DNA of 64,000 bases from Gavia stellata (GCF_030936135.1 NC_082594.1:123852668-123916667), one strand, 5' to 3'. Numbered from the stretch's first letter, positions 1-13,900 are shown. Notes: generated by a model from the sequence alone, not told the origin. Translations and numbers: made by a program.

Positions 1-3000
1 CGGGCAACGAGGGGTTGGTGCCGGGTGGAGGAGGCGAGAGTGGCATGGGCATGCCTTTAAGTGTCCCAGCCATGGGCACTCGCTGAGCCCAGGCTCTGTG
101 CAGGAACCTGGGTGGATCACCATAGCAATCATGGGCAGCTTTATTTCTCAGAGCTTTTTAAACCAGAACCACCTCACCTCTTTTTTTTGTTTGTATGAGG
201 AGTGTCCTTCCCCTGATATCTTTAATTAAGAGGGTTGTGTGTTGTTTTTCTTTTACTGTGCGGTAGCTTTTATCTAACAGGTATATGTAAAAAGTGTGCC
301 TGGGGAAAATCATATTCATGGGAACAAACTCAGCAAAGCCACTTTAACCCGGCTGCTTTTTTAAGAAGCACCTCAGGGCAATCCCTTGAAGATATTTATG
401 CTCCTCCGGTGAGTTAGAGGCTTCTGAAAACTCCCACTAGTCCCGCTTCCCTTTATTCCCCTGGGTACAAGCGGTGGGAAGCGCCACTGTCCCTCTGCTC
501 TCAGTCTACAGCATTCATGAGGATCAGCTTTAAAGCAAGACCATGAGCTCCACCCTGCAAACTGCTGAGGGCCCCAGCCCCTTCCAGCACCCAGCCAGCG
601 CTCCAGCAGCCCAGGGGCTTCAAATGCGATTGTGAAACTCATACAAATCTAAATATCTGCATAAACCACTGCTGACGAGACGCCTCGTGGCTACATCACA
701 TAGGCCAGGTACACATTGCAAACTTTTTTCTTTTTTTTGCCAGGCAAGTTGTCAGTCAGGGGTTGTGATGTCTAAACAATACAACTTGTGCTGGCAAAAC
801 ACGGCACGGCTGGTACCACAGTCCTAGCAAAACTCCAGGAGGAGGGGAGGCATTAGATCGGGGCTGAAGACCAGAGAAGTACAGGGTATTTCTGCAATAT
901 TTTGTCATTTCTTATGGATAGTATCAATCTGCAATATCATTTCTAGATTAGACTTAAGTTCTTGTTAAAAGTCTCTACCAGCTACCTTAAAAGCTTGATC
1001 CAGATCCTCCTGAAGTCCATGTCAAAAGGGTTTTCTGGAGAGATCAACCTCTTCCCAAGCAGCCCAGGCCCATGCTTTTGTGGAGGAGAGACAGCAGAAG
1101 GAGGGGGAAACGCAATCATACTGAATGACACAGCCCTGTGGCCAATTTCACCAGCTTTAAGTATTCAGAAATTAGGGGCTGGTCCCTTTCCTCTCCCCCA
1201 CGTAGACCTTTCCCATACTGGTTGAAAAAAATCCCTACAAGGCTGGCTTGTAAATTCAAGACTTTAAGGAAAAAAAAAAAAAAAAAGAACAAAACCAAAA
1301 AACCAAACATCTGGGCGGTGCCTGAGTGAGGGGAGTTTTCCAGCCACAACCCCAAACGTTTTCTCCTCAACCATGGGTGCCAACACAGCACCCTTCCGAC
1401 GGGCGCAGGGGGCAGGCGGCTAGGAAGTCAGCGGAGGCTCCTCGGCAGCTGAAACCCTGGGCTGCTTGCAGGGTGCGAGGGAGCGAAGGCGAGCGAAACC
1501 AGCCCGGCGCAGCCGCCGTGAACCGTGACCCAATTGTAGAAGCTGGCACGGCTGGTGGGACTCACCGGCGTGTTTTCGCCATCTGCGGAGAGGGTGCCCT
1601 GCGGGGAGAGGGAGGGAGAGGAGACCCATTGGGCATCTTTCCTCAGTGAAGTTGGTGGAGTTAAAAATTGCCAAAACCAGGCAAAAAACAGGGAGGGTCA
1701 GGCAACTTAAATTCAGTCTGCATCGCCCAGCAGCCACAGAACAACCCTCTATATGGCACTGCCAGTGGAGAGGGAGCCGTGGTGTGAGGGCCCCCCCGGC
1801 ATCGCTGCCGTTGGGTTTTTATTGCCTGCGCTGTGCCCAGACAGCAACAGCCCGCGGGAGAAACAGTCTCGAAGCACTTCCAAAAATGCATGCAGGGCCT
1901 TGCTGCCGAGGAGGCTACCGCCGGCCCCAGCCGAAAGAGACACGCTTGCACGTCTGCTCCCCTGCCTGCACCCAGGGCGGCACTGGGGTTGGTGCTCCCC
2001 GCTCCCGGGGTGCGATCCTGCTCCATGCGCGCCCCGCCGGGATGCTACGCACCGGCGCCTGACCACAGCGCCAGGAGCATGGGGCGGGCAGCAGTGGGGC
2101 GCAGGCTGCTCCCCTCAAGCTGGGTGTGCTGCAGAAGTGGAAAGCTCCCCATCTCCATCCCGGTCCCATGGCCACTGCTGTGGGGCAGGGGCAGGACCCT
2201 GAGGCAGGCAGACCTTTGGGCTGATCCCTTACACGTGTGCCTTGCGTTCACGTCACTTATCCCCCATCTCTGGTCTGAAGCAAGCTCCAATTTTTACATC
2301 TCTGTTGAAAATGCTCAATGGGAACATGACTGGTTGCTTCCAGATGACTCCCCTTGGTTGTTTTTTGGCATTTTCTATCCTTTTCCTGGCCAATTACTTC
2401 ATTGCAGCACTTTTTCTGCTCCTTTTCTGGTTGCAGCACAGTAAAATGTGGCGTGAGAGGGAAGGAGCAGAAGTGGGCATTGCTGCTGACAGAGGTGTTT
2501 CAGACCCTCTCTGGCTGCCGTGGCCAGTTGAGATGGGTATTCGCTCAGTGCGTGAGTATTTGCTCAGCGCGGAGCCACCCTTGCTATCTCTGCAGCACCA
2601 GCACCAACAGCCAAATCCCCGTGCACAGGCTATTTGCGGGAAAGCGAACAGAGGAGCGTGAGCGTGATAAAATAAAAACCACTGAGCATTCACACAATTT
2701 TCTTGGGCCTCATTTACACTGCAAGCATGAATGGCCGAGGCTGGTCTCTCTGACTGTTGTTAAGCCAGGAAACGAAAGGGGCCAGGTCCGGAGGCCAAGT
2801 GTCACAGCATGGCTTGCTCCCCTGCAGCCAGCCTCTCTCCCCGCAGCCAGGAGATTGGGACCTGTCCGTGCTGCCCTGGGGGAGAACCCCTACGGACCCG
2901 CTGCCCCTGCCCGCCCCGCGGTCAGCGCTGTGCTCACCGAGGCACGGCACGGGCAGCAACACGGGGTGGCTGCTCAGGGGACACGCTCCTGAGCCCGCTC

Positions 3001-3416
3001 TGGTCCTGCTCCGGTGGCTGGTGCAGATGTAATTGTTCTTTCTGTGTTTGCGCTGGGCATTTACATGGGGGCCTCTGAGGACCACTTTGGGAGCCCTTTG
3101 CAGTCCAAATCCCTGTCTGGCAGCTCCGAGGCTGTGGTCTCACCTTTGGGACGATGCATACATGCCTCTTACACTTACAGGCAGAGCAAAAACTATCCTA
3201 TAGAGCCCCTTGCGTTGCTAACACCAAAAGTAGCCTCCTGGCAACACAAACAGACTTCACAAGAGGCCTGGAGCATCTGCTGATGCCACCCTATCACAAC
3301 TCCTCTGACAAGGTTTGGACAGGGAGTCTGCTGAGGTTTCCAAATTAGGATACCAAAATACAAGTATGTGCATATTGGCCAAGTTAGGGGTTTTGACATA
3401 GATGGTGGAACAGAAC
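1..3416. other. Gene-free flank with a CpG-rich patch
   Basis: No coding gene is supported. A run of 18 A lies at about 1,270. A CpG-richer patch at about 1,390-2,080 carries many overlapping open frames on both strands (up to about 200 codons), as expected of GC-rich DNA. None shows a recognisable domain, splice-consistent structure or similarity I can name. Confidence 0.6.
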
Positions 3417-3478
<62 letters not shown>

Positions 3479-3480
3479 TA
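3417..3480 (+). repeat. (ATT)n microsatellite
   Basis: About 20 perfect ATT/TTA units ending in TATATTA. The leucine run in one reading frame is a translation of the repeat. Confidence 0.97.
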
Positions 3481-3929
3481 CCTGTTTCCAGTCTTACTCT
3501 GGACTCCACACATAATAGAAGGATGTTCCTGTCCCAAAGAGCTGCTCAGCTCATCCCAGACCACAAACTAGCAGCCTGAGGTAGCACAGATAAAATCACG
3601 GCTGCATACCTTTATGTTCTACCACCAGCCTGGGCTGTCTGGAACGAGCGTCACTGGGCTAAATCTCCTAAAACAGGCACTGGAGCCCTACTTGAGCCAT
3701 ACTTTTACAGGGGAACTGAGAGACAGTGGTCTAAATCATGCATCCAGGCGTTTTACACTGCAAAACACCTCCAACCCAGCTTTATATGTTTAAATGTCAG
3801 TCTACTCTGAGCTTTCACATCAAAGGGCAAATGCTGATGGGAGAGAGGCGGAGAAGTACAGCAAACGTAAATAAAGGGAAAGGCCTTAAGAGGCTCACAG
3901 CTGCCCTGGTATAAAAGAACCATCTTTCA

Positions 3930-4005
3930 AGCTGATAAAAATAATGTTACAGGCTGTGATAAGAATAATCTCCGAGGCTCTGATAAGAATACAATGAGAA
4001 CAAGC
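3930..4005 (+). repeat. Degenerate 24-bp tandem repeat with three GATAA motifs
   Basis: GATAA occurs at 3,934, 3,958 and 3,982, exactly 24 bp apart. The three units share the pattern GATAA(A/G)AATA followed by a variable part ending in GGCTSTG or similar. This may be an old short tandem duplication or a GATA-factor site cluster. Confidence 0.6.
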
Positions 4006-4170
4006 CTTTTACAATACGTTAGTGAACCACAACCCCATCCTGCCCAGAAATACCCTTTCTAGGTGCCGCTTCCTTCTGTTCTCCAGCAGCGCAAGCACTC
4101 AAAAAGAGCTACTTTAGTTTTCTTCCCTGTCTAGCAAACTTGAGCAGCGCAGCCGGGAAAGGACTGGATG

Positions 4171-4287
4171 GGCTCCACCCTATTGAATATGGAGCAATTC
4201 ACTCCAAAGCAACTAAAGCATGCAAATAATTGCGTTGACTTCAAATGAAATTATTCCTATGTTTAAGTGCTCTACTGAATCGGGGCC
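4171..4287 (-). repeat. Old amniote interspersed repeat remnant
   Basis: The stretch contains GTTGACTTCAAATGAAATTA and ends GTGCTCTACTGAATCGGGGCC. Both recall an old repeat family widespread in reptiles and birds, which reads GGCCCCGATTCAG at one end on the minus strand. The call rests on pattern memory, not on a search. Confidence 0.4.
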
Positions 4288-7200
4288 AGGGTGCTCGGCA
4301 CTCTGGAGTATCAAGTCTTAAATGTTTTGGAAGGCTTTAAGTGAGAGGGAATGGTTTGGGAAATAGGGGGGAGGAAAGTGGGCGGGAAAGGAGTTCTCCC
4401 ACTGAATAATAGGTCAATTATTTCTGAAGTTTGCGATGGATACAAATGGAGAAAAGAAGAATAGTGAAAGGTCTGAATCTGTTTGGACATTTGTGTTAAC
4501 GGTGAGCTACCACCTCATATTCACACTGACCTAGAAACTGGACTGGCTATATGGTTAGGAAATTGCATTAAGAAATACATCCTGTAGTAGCCTATGCACA
4601 CAGCTTACCTGCTTTCTCTCCCTATTTCCATAGTAATACGAGAATGTACTCAGCCAACCTGCTGTTCTTGAAGGGATGGGATGACTCCCATGCCACTAAA
4701 AATGGTTGAAATTCTGCACGTCCCAAGCTGAAGAACGTAGATTTTATACTGGAGGGGCAAGGGGGTGGTGGAGCTTGGAGTCCATGAACCTCCGTGAAGC
4801 CAGCTAAGCATAAACACCTACCCATGCACTTGGGGGTCACCTCTGTCGCCGGGGGACAGCTTAGATGCCTAATGCAAGGCACGGAGCTGTTTTGCTGGGT
4901 AGGTGACGTTCACAGTGGCAGGTGTGGGGACGGCTCCCCCAGGAACACTGGTTTGGCAGGAGGGAGCAACACAAAACCCCACGGAAACAACCTACTGAGC
5001 TGGGCCACAGCTGAGCGCAACACGGGCTCACCCAGAGGGGCCTGCAGGAGAAATTAAGGAAAATGAGAAGTGAGAACAGAAAGCCATAACCTCAGCTTCA
5101 TGCCGAAAGACCGGGAGTATCCTTCGCCACGTTACTCTCCTAAAAGTTCTCGTCCTAAGGACCTGGACGTACCGACCAGTTCATTCCCAACATCTCCCAG
5201 TGCATCGCTAGCTTCCTCCTGCCCTAACAGACGTGCTTTGCACTTCTCATGTCTGATCTCAGTTTATTCCAAAAACAACAGATGAAAGCCAGCAAGCATT
5301 AAAGTAAATAGGAGTTTTGCTCTCAACCACATTTGGAGCAGAATTTGACCCAGAATTAAGAGGACACTTTCTACTGGGGATCCAGCAGGTTTCTGATGCT
5401 GTTCCAGTAGCTCCAGGAGGCACACCTGCTCTTGGATCTGCATGGCAATTTCTGTGGTTTGGCCACTGAGGATGGTTTTATATTATTTTTAAACGTTACC
5501 ATTAAAAACAAGGAGCTTTTTTTTCTCTTTTCCCTCCACTTCACTTGCTTTGCAAACAGCTTAGGCAGAACTGAATAACCACACAGGTGACAAAGCCATA
5601 TAGAAAATATTCTCAGGGTTGTGCACAGAAAATATCTACCGCTGTTGTTCAGGATACTTCACCCAGCCTCAGCCTCTCACCCAAGGCCCCGTCCCCCAGC
5701 CACCCACCTGCCTCTTGGGACCGACCCCAAACAAGCCAACTGCAGCGGAAGGCGCAGCATGGGTGCGTGTGGTGCGCTCCCAGGGGACCTCCGTAGCCTC
5801 TGCTCTGTGCCTCTGCCTCGTTTCTCTCCCGCTAACTCCCGCTAATCCCGCTGGGAGTTAACAGGCAGGTGATACCAGGCTGATAGACCCCGTAAGCTTT
5901 GCGATCCACCCGTGTTATTGTCCCATCTTAGGCTGCTGACTCACTCCCCATCACAGAATCGGGTTGGGTAGGAGGCCAAGGCTGCGGTCTAGTTCTTCCC
6001 GTCACTAATCCTCAGGATATGTCTTATGCTTTGACCATTGCATAAAGAACGTCAGATGGCATTTGCTATAATAAATCAGAAGTGAAAACATTTATAAAAA
6101 TATATAAAACTGCCTGAAGTGCTATTGAGCAGCTGTTACAGCAGTTTTCCACAACTGTTGCCAGTGGTGTAGAGGACAGTTCCAGTTCGACGGGGAGCAC
6201 ACAAGTCATGGTGAAACAATCTTGTATGATGGGCTTGCTACAGGAGAGTTAGGCCAGGTACCTGCATGAAAAGGAGAGTCTTTAAGCCGTTGAATATGAT
6301 TTTAACAGTTTGGGATAATAACAAAAGTGTGTAGAGTAAGCATACCTGAAATGACGCTCAGACAGGCACCAGGAACAGTTTCTCCATATAATAGGAGTGC
6401 GGGGAAAATAAAACACACAGGTTTAAATCAGAGCAAAGGCCACAGGAAAGAATATTTCACTCCAAAAGAAACAAAACGCACCTTTCAATGTAACCTACCT
6501 ACGGCAGGAGCACAGCTGGGGAATTTGCAGACCTGCCTGCCACCAGGATATGGAGAGCAATAATAGCCGAGCAGGTCATTCCTGCCCGGGAGCCAGCGGC
6601 AGGGCTGAAATTGGACCCCGGCATTTGCGTCGTCACCAAACAATTAGTAACTGCTACAGGTAACTCGGGCCACCAGCCAATGCTTTCGAAAACGTCTGTG
6701 GTCGGATGAGGGCTGTCATATTCCCCATGTCAACACCGAGGCTTTGCAGTGAACTCTGCACGGTCACGGAAGAGCGGCCAGGCCGGTGGAGAAAAATGCC
6801 TCCCAAGGTAAAGAGCTGCTCAGGGTGATGGTAGGACGGATTTGGGACTGCGCGGAAGGAGTCGCCGTGCCAACTCGCTTCCTGACAGCGTGCGAAGGCC
6901 GGGTTAAAGCGGGGATTTCCACGGTTAAAGGCTTATGAAGACAGCTAACCACATTCCCAGATGAAATGCCCACAGCTTGCTGATGGTCACGTTGGCCAGT
7001 ATAAATCATAACACAGCGGGCGCTCCCTTAGCCAGCTTCATTTTTAGCACTTTGCTAATCAAACTTGCCGAAAAGCCATTTCTTGAAGCGGGAAGAGCAA
7101 TAACATAGCAAAATTGGGGCTGTTACGGAAAACACTTTGACATTTTCTATAATGAGACATTTTCATGATTCACCCTAGATCCAAGGGGAAACGTTTCTAT

Positions 7201-10200
7201 TACATGTCGCAAGTCGGCCAATCCAAATAACATCTATGAGATGTGGTGTTTCTCTCTCTGGCTCAGCAGCTCTCAGTTCTTTTCTCCATCATCAGGTAGA
7301 TGTGTCGACAACCAGAAAAGTCTGTTGTCCTCTCAAAGAAAGCTGCAGACCCCAGTTTTAGCCCTACCAAAGAGGCAAGTATTTTTTAAATCATGTACAT
7401 CATAGGCAATTTTTGGTCTAATTTCAAAAACAAAGAAGGAAAAGATAACATTACTGCCATTTCCACCAGATGTCCTTTTGGATAGACTTAGATAGACCAA
7501 ATCAGAACTCACCATCTCCACTAGCAACAAACACTTGCAGCCTTTTTGCTGGGTCGAGTTTTCAACTAATTTTGCACTCTTCTGGGGTATCAGAGAATCC
7601 CCACAGCCAGACAGGATAGGGAGGGGTGATAGGGAGAGGTGATAGGGAGAGGTACAGGGGAGACGTTCCGACTGTTATAGACTTTCAGTGTGGCAGTGAG
7701 TTACCGCACCACATGCCGAGGCATCGCTGTGCATCAAGGACACATGAGGAGCGTGAGCTGGTGGGGCAGGCTAAGGACAGTGGCTCTCAGCAGGCTGAGT
7801 GCAGCAGAATTTACAAATCAGAGCTTTTCAGATATTCCCTCAACAACAAAGCATCAAAAGTTGACTGGGGGACCAACTACAGTTCATGTAAAATTTCTTT
7901 GACTCCAAACCCACAGTTTCCAACTAATATATATAATATTACCATTCAGAAACACTTTGGTAGAAGAGAGGCAAAGGATCAACTACCCCAGTCCAAATGG
8001 ATAAAAAGAATAGCCAGAATTACTGCTGTAAACATGTGGAAGAGTTAGTCAACCTCTGTTTCAGGTCTTAATATAATCCTAGTATTAGCTTGTTAGTCAA
8101 GTCCAACTATTAGCTTGTTAGTCAGTTGAGCTCATAGGCAAGATCATCACCGCCTTTCACAGCTTTTGGATTAGATCTTCAATAGGATGCCCTGGCATCT
8201 GCTGCCTTGTTTACAAACAAAACCAGAAAAAAAAAAAAATCCTCATAAAACAATAAGAAAGGCAAAGGAATACAAATACTACAGTGCTGGAAGGGAGAAC
8301 AATTACTTAGCAACACCACCATTTTCCAGTAATCACTCCCAGAAAAAAAAATAATTGCTATTAATGTGCACATATTAATTCTAGATCCCTCATATTTATA
8401 ATCCTTAGATGTTTTCTGTGGATTAAGTCCTTTCCTGATGTAATAGTCTGGAGCCGAGTGGAGCTCACACCTACCGTGGTTTGGGTTCCACCTGTTTTTA
8501 GGTAAACCCTGACTTCCCGCTGTTAGGCATATCCTTCTTCCAAGAGCCAGAACACGAAGACAAACTGTTTGTTTTCATTGCTTTGCCATCGCTGGGTTAT
8601 ATTTCTCATAACATCCAGACCCAGTTCTGAAAGGCAGCAAAATCGTAGCAAATAGCCAGGATGGAGGACTGTGTCAAGCAGGCTTGATGATCCATAGGGT
8701 GCATGTGCAAGTGCCTATTTGCTTTAACAGATAGAAAGGGTGTATTGTAAGGGTGCAAAAAATATTTCTGTGCCACATATGGAAGTTTTAGAGAGAGGAG
8801 GGGAGAGGAAGAGAGTAGAGAGCTGTCGGACTAAGCTATTAGCGCCTTTCTTGAGAAGACCTTGTATCACTGCCATTCTTTTCCGATCACAAAAGCCTTT
8901 GTTTGGGGAACTCAGAGTATATATCTACGTAACTTACCATCAAAAGAAAATCTCTATGCAGGTTAACGGTGGCACTCACCTGCGAATCCGGTCTCACAAG
9001 ATACCGTGTGTCCAAACATCGGTTATAACTCCCAGACCCCTTGTAGTAAAGCAGTATGATAAAAGCTAATCCAAAGCAAGCGGTAGGATTGAAGTCCGCA
9101 GCAGCCCTGCCATTACACTGGGGACCACTGTACACATCCCTGGGGTCATGAATCAAGGCATATACAGTAATCAGAGAATATCTGTCCAAGTGTGGAGAGA
9201 TCTATACTTAAGGGGAAGACTTCACCTGAGCTAATAACGGGAAAATGCATGCCTGTTAGGAAGAGGTCTTCAGTAGCAAGTAATGAAATCCATCTGATGC
9301 AAATGTAAGCCCCTATTAAGAAATACAAACCAGACATTGCATGTGCATTTCCAAAACAGCATAGGTATTTTTACTTTTATTCTGCACATATCCCCACAGA
9401 TTTTCAGAAGAGGTTTTCAGCTGTCTGGATTTTACCAGTCAAGACATCCTCAGCATCTTGTCTTTTTATGCACAGGGTGGTTTGGTCTCATAAGTAGCAA
9501 AATGTGCACTTTGCCTCTTCAAGTATCCAACATTTCTATTTTCCTTAAGGAACAAGTCCTTTTTTACTCAGTTCAAGCAAATTATCAAGGGAAATGGATG
9601 ATCTTCATGCGCTCCCAATGCTTTTGTGTACTTTCACTGCGTGCTCTAAGCCTAAAGCTAAGGTCATTCTGGGCAAATATTTTTCCATCTGAGAAAATTT
9701 TTTTTCCATTCTAGGGTTATAAGCTGTTAGCAAACCATGCCTTAGTCGGGAATTAAGCCCTGCCGGAAATGAAGTGCATTAAGTGCTGGGAAAAGGAAGT
9801 CTCTAATCACAAGAAAATCTCTCTCAAAAAAAAAAAGGGGGGGGGGGGGGGGAATGCAGAGCAACTGGTTAGCTTAAACCAACCGGAGTACCAGCGAGCA
9901 TTTGGTGCTTCCTCTTCTGCTAGATAAGGTTGCCTAGCAGAGAAACAGCCCATTAAAAATTGCTTCTTAGCAATTTCATTTTCATAGCTTCTGGCCTTGA
10001 GGAGGTGGTAGGAGTGAAAGAGGGCGGCAGGGATTTGGACGTACCCGCGATCCATCAGTTCCCATTTTAGTTTCCCGCGTTGTTGCAGGGATGGGTGCGT
10101 GGAGGTCGCTGGGGGCCCCCACCACCCGCACCCGGCCTCCCCTTGCTGGGTAGTGAGCACCTCGGGGCTTCCCCGGCAAGAAATGGGGAGCGGCGCCATG

Positions 10201-10809
10201 CCCGGGAGTGGGAACAGGAGCCCACCCAGCACTCCTTCGGCAGGATGCGAAACACAAACCGGCTACCTAAACACTCCCTGCGTGCAGCCACGGGCCCCGG
10301 GCTGAGCTCTGCTGAAAGCCGGGCTCCCCATGGCCGGGTGGCACGTTGGTGCCCGGCTGAAGCCGCGCTCTGCCTCTGCCGACTGTCACCTTTTCTCTAC
10401 CGGCATCGACTGACTTGTTGGCGGAGTTGAAGTTACATATTTGCTAGCACTCCTCATTTCCCAAGAAAATCAGAAGCACAGCTGTGCCAGAAGTTTATAT
10501 GCTGATACGGAAAAAAAAAAAGTCAATACAAAAAATAACCAAAAAAGAAGTCGTCAATAGAAAAAATAACCAAAAGTAGCACACTATGTCTTCAGGGAAG
10601 CAAATGCAAAGAGCTAAGTTTAGATCATTGTATTTTTATTCAGCAAATAAAAGATCAGTTTCTTCCACTTCAGTCCAAAAGGTTTCTCAAGCAGAATGTC
10701 ACACACAGTAGCAGCTCCGCCTCAAGAATTAACTATATAGCTACACAGATACATGTGTGTAAGTGTATATAAACACTCACATTACCCAACCTATGGGTGT
10801 AGCTTGGAT
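4288..10809. other. Intergenic sequence, no gene recognised
   Basis: Mixed composition. Small features: a tandem GGTGATAGGGAGA duplication at 7,625-7,652, a 17-bp direct repeat (TATTAGCTTGTTAGTCA) at 8,083 and 8,108, and an A11-G16 tract at 9,826-9,852. A weak CR1-like scrap starts at 5,952. A CpG-richer patch lies at about 10,020-10,420. No open frame carries a recognisable domain. Confidence 0.55.
9826..9852 (+). repeat. A11-G16 homopolymer junction
   Basis: Eleven A are followed directly by sixteen G. Similar A-then-G junctions occur at 23,704-23,721 and 52,172-52,194. Confidence 0.95.
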
Positions 10810-10902
10810 TTATATATATAATATATAATATATTATATTTTATATATATAATATATAATATATATTATATATAATATATATTATATATATAATATATAAT
10901 AA
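10810..10902. repeat. AT-only low-complexity tract
   Basis: About 93 bp made only of A and T, as TATATA and ATATAATATAT words in many inverted and direct copies. It is self-complementary and could extrude as a cruciform. Confidence 0.95.
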
Positions 10903-13900
10903 CATTACCTACTCTCGATTTCTTTGCCATTCCAGTTGTTATGCAGAATCCAAATATTTAACTGATTGCATGTTATTTCAGCTGATAGAAGCATCCACCA
11001 CGGAGCACGGACAGGGTTTATTCATAATTCATAAGAGGGGGTTTTTTACCCCTGGCCAGATGCCACACACCATCCAGCTGCAAATGCAGACACTGGATTT
11101 CAGTTTTGTAAATGGATCTGTAGCAAGTCAACAGTACATAAACTCCTAAGGCTACTAAAGATATCTTCTGAATAGGCAGAAATTAGCTAGATTTACACCA
11201 GGGTGAGAATCCACAAAAGGCACCGATTTGCTTTAAAAAAGGAGAATAAAGTCAAACCATCTGCTCCCCGATACCTGCATGATCATCCAGCAGCACTGAT
11301 TTTGACAGTGTGGAAAGAACCTGGGACAAGATAGCATCTGAGTCGCTCAAAACCCAAGCTCACTCTGCAAGACATGGCTGGAGCTCGCGCTGCTCCTGCA
11401 GCCCGTGATTCACCCCAGCTCCGCAGAATTTCGTCTCCATCCAAATTATCCCAGCGCACCAAACACAACCATGATGTGCAGCCAGTGGCAGAGCCAACAT
11501 TGCGACACGACGAAATGTCCTGTCATTGCGCTGGTCAGCCAGCTATGATTTCTGACACATCTTTCTGAAGCCTCTACCTGGCCTGTATGGGGCAGCTGTG
11601 CTGAGTTTTTCCTGAAAAAGCAGGGAAGAGGAAGGCAGGCTGACTAAGCAGGAATCCTGCACCTGGGCTTTATGCAAGAACTAAAGCAGGACACACCTGA
11701 ACCCTTTAGAACGCCAAGTCAGATAGGATGCACAGCACACTGCCACGCTGCTCCCTCTCATCCTCCCCAGTGATGCAGTGATGTAGCTGGAGACATCCAA
11801 ACTCTCAGCCTCCACGTGCCGGGAGCCGCAGAAAAAGGAGCCCCAAGAGAGATGTGTTTCACACAGCGTCAGTATTGAAGGCAGGGAAATACCCAGTCTA
11901 GCAATAAGAACATCACCCACCTACCAAGAGAAGGATGAATCACCTAGTAGTAGTTCACAAACTACGTGAAACAGTGATTTATTGGTAAATTGCGACAAGC
12001 AGGCTGGGCGGTTCGCCTCCTAACACGCTCTGCTGTTCAGGTGAATACCCCCAACATCTTTTGCAACGTGAAGAAGCGCTGGCACTGAGCTCCTGAGCTC
12101 ATCGGCAGGAAGGACCCGGTTTCTTCAAGTGCGGTTTTACTCCGAAGAGTGACTGCCTTGGAAAGTTACTTTCCCTCCGTGGGCTGTGTCTCTGCGGGGT
12201 GAGTCAGAGCGTAATAGATGCCTTCGGTGACCGAGATGAGTTTGCACGGCCAGATCCATACTGTACTCTGCATCCTGACCTCAGAGCCCAGCCACGGCTC
12301 GGGGACAAGACCACCCACCCCCCGGATGGACTCACGCCTGATGATCCGGGTGGCACAGCAAAAGCTACGCCTCATGTAAGAAGCCTTTCATTTTCAACTG
12401 CTTTGTATTTAAAGCGCCTCCTTCTATTGCCTCCAGATGCTTTTTACCTCGCAGTATTAAACACAAAAGCACTCACAAAAAGCACATCATTAAAATGCGG
12501 GAGACCCAATTTCTGCTTTGCACAACACTAGGAAATTACAATAATACGTCACCACGATTTCTTAATAAACTGGATGTTCAGTCCTCAAATGAGAGATGCA
12601 GCAGGTGTGGAAACAAGCTCTCCCATTTTCTTCACCCTGCGTGTGCCACATCACATAACTGGGCTACTGTGGATTACAAAATTTCCCCTGAAGCGTGAGG
12701 TTTTGGTCCCCTCCAGACCCACATACATGGGCAGTGGCCTGAAACAACAGATTACCATCACAAAAATGTGTTGTGTTAAAAGTCACCTGCAAGGGGAGGG
12801 AAAATGCAATTTTCTAATTGCTTCTTTTTTGACTTGGAGGTCCTTCTCGCTCTTCCCCAGAAGAGGAGGCGGTGGGATTCCCCCACTGGCTTTTGCTGTT
12901 AAGCACCAGTCTTGTCTGCCATGCTCTTCCCTGAAGGCAGCAAAGCTAACACAGAGAAAAAACCCTGCAAAACAGAAAAGAAATGCCTGTTGGAGACCTT
13001 TATACCGCATAGTTCAAATACCTAAAAACACTTAGAAAAAAGAGGTATTCTTGCTTTAAAAGAAAAACCTGCAGATTATCCATCAAGGCTCAAGGAAGAC
13101 TAGTCAATATGCTGAATTCTTCATTAAGTCTCTGGACATATTCCAAGGAAATCTACAGACACACACACATGTGTTTTTAATGTAGCCAAGTTATGAAAAT
13201 GGGAAACACTTCAGGTCTCAAGTCGGTAATGTCTGTCTTAGCACATAAGCTGCTGTAGCTGTAGCTTGAGAATGTATCTTAGCACATAAGCTGCTGTAGC
13301 TGTAGCTTGAGAATGTAATCTTTTATATTTAATTTAAAAATCCTAATTAAAATTTTTTCCCTTTACAGTTTCTGAAAGGGAAAAAAAACCCAAAACTTTA
13401 AAGTGGGACATGGGGACACCCTAAAAACAGAGGGAAAAAAGCACTGCTCCAAATTGCCCTTGGAGAAAGTCATTCTGCTAAGCCCCTCGGTTCAAGCTAA
13501 GCCTGGGTTAATACCGCGTTGGCAAGATCAGCACTCTCTGGGAAACCAGTCAGTCTCCACTTACATATCAGGGTGAGGAAAAAGGAGTGGGAAAGAACAC
13601 AAGCCTATGTATGAAGTCAGATCTGTCTTAAGAAACCAAGAAACACCAGATTTTTTTATCTTCCAGCTCGCCTTTCTTTCCTTGGGTGTTGCTTTGGAGG
13701 ACATATACCCATTTACACTATCCACGCTTACGGCCCGCACTGGGGGCTCACAAAAATGAACGCAAGCTTTAGCCAATTCGCAGAAGCAGAGGAAAGCTGA
13801 AGCCCACACACGAGGGCTTTGATACGCTGGGATTCGACAGCGGGCTGAGTGGCAGAGCCAGATTTCCCGGCTGCAGAAATATCCCCGCCGGAGTGGCAGC

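Noticed and set aside
1833-2444. 203-codon plus-strand open frame
   Set aside because: GC-rich patch with overlapping frames on both strands; no recognisable domain, repeat of residues or splice context.
5952-6000. Possible CR1 3' end (CACAGAATCGGGTTGGG)
   Set aside because: Only the first bases resemble CR1; the following sequence diverges too far to support the call.
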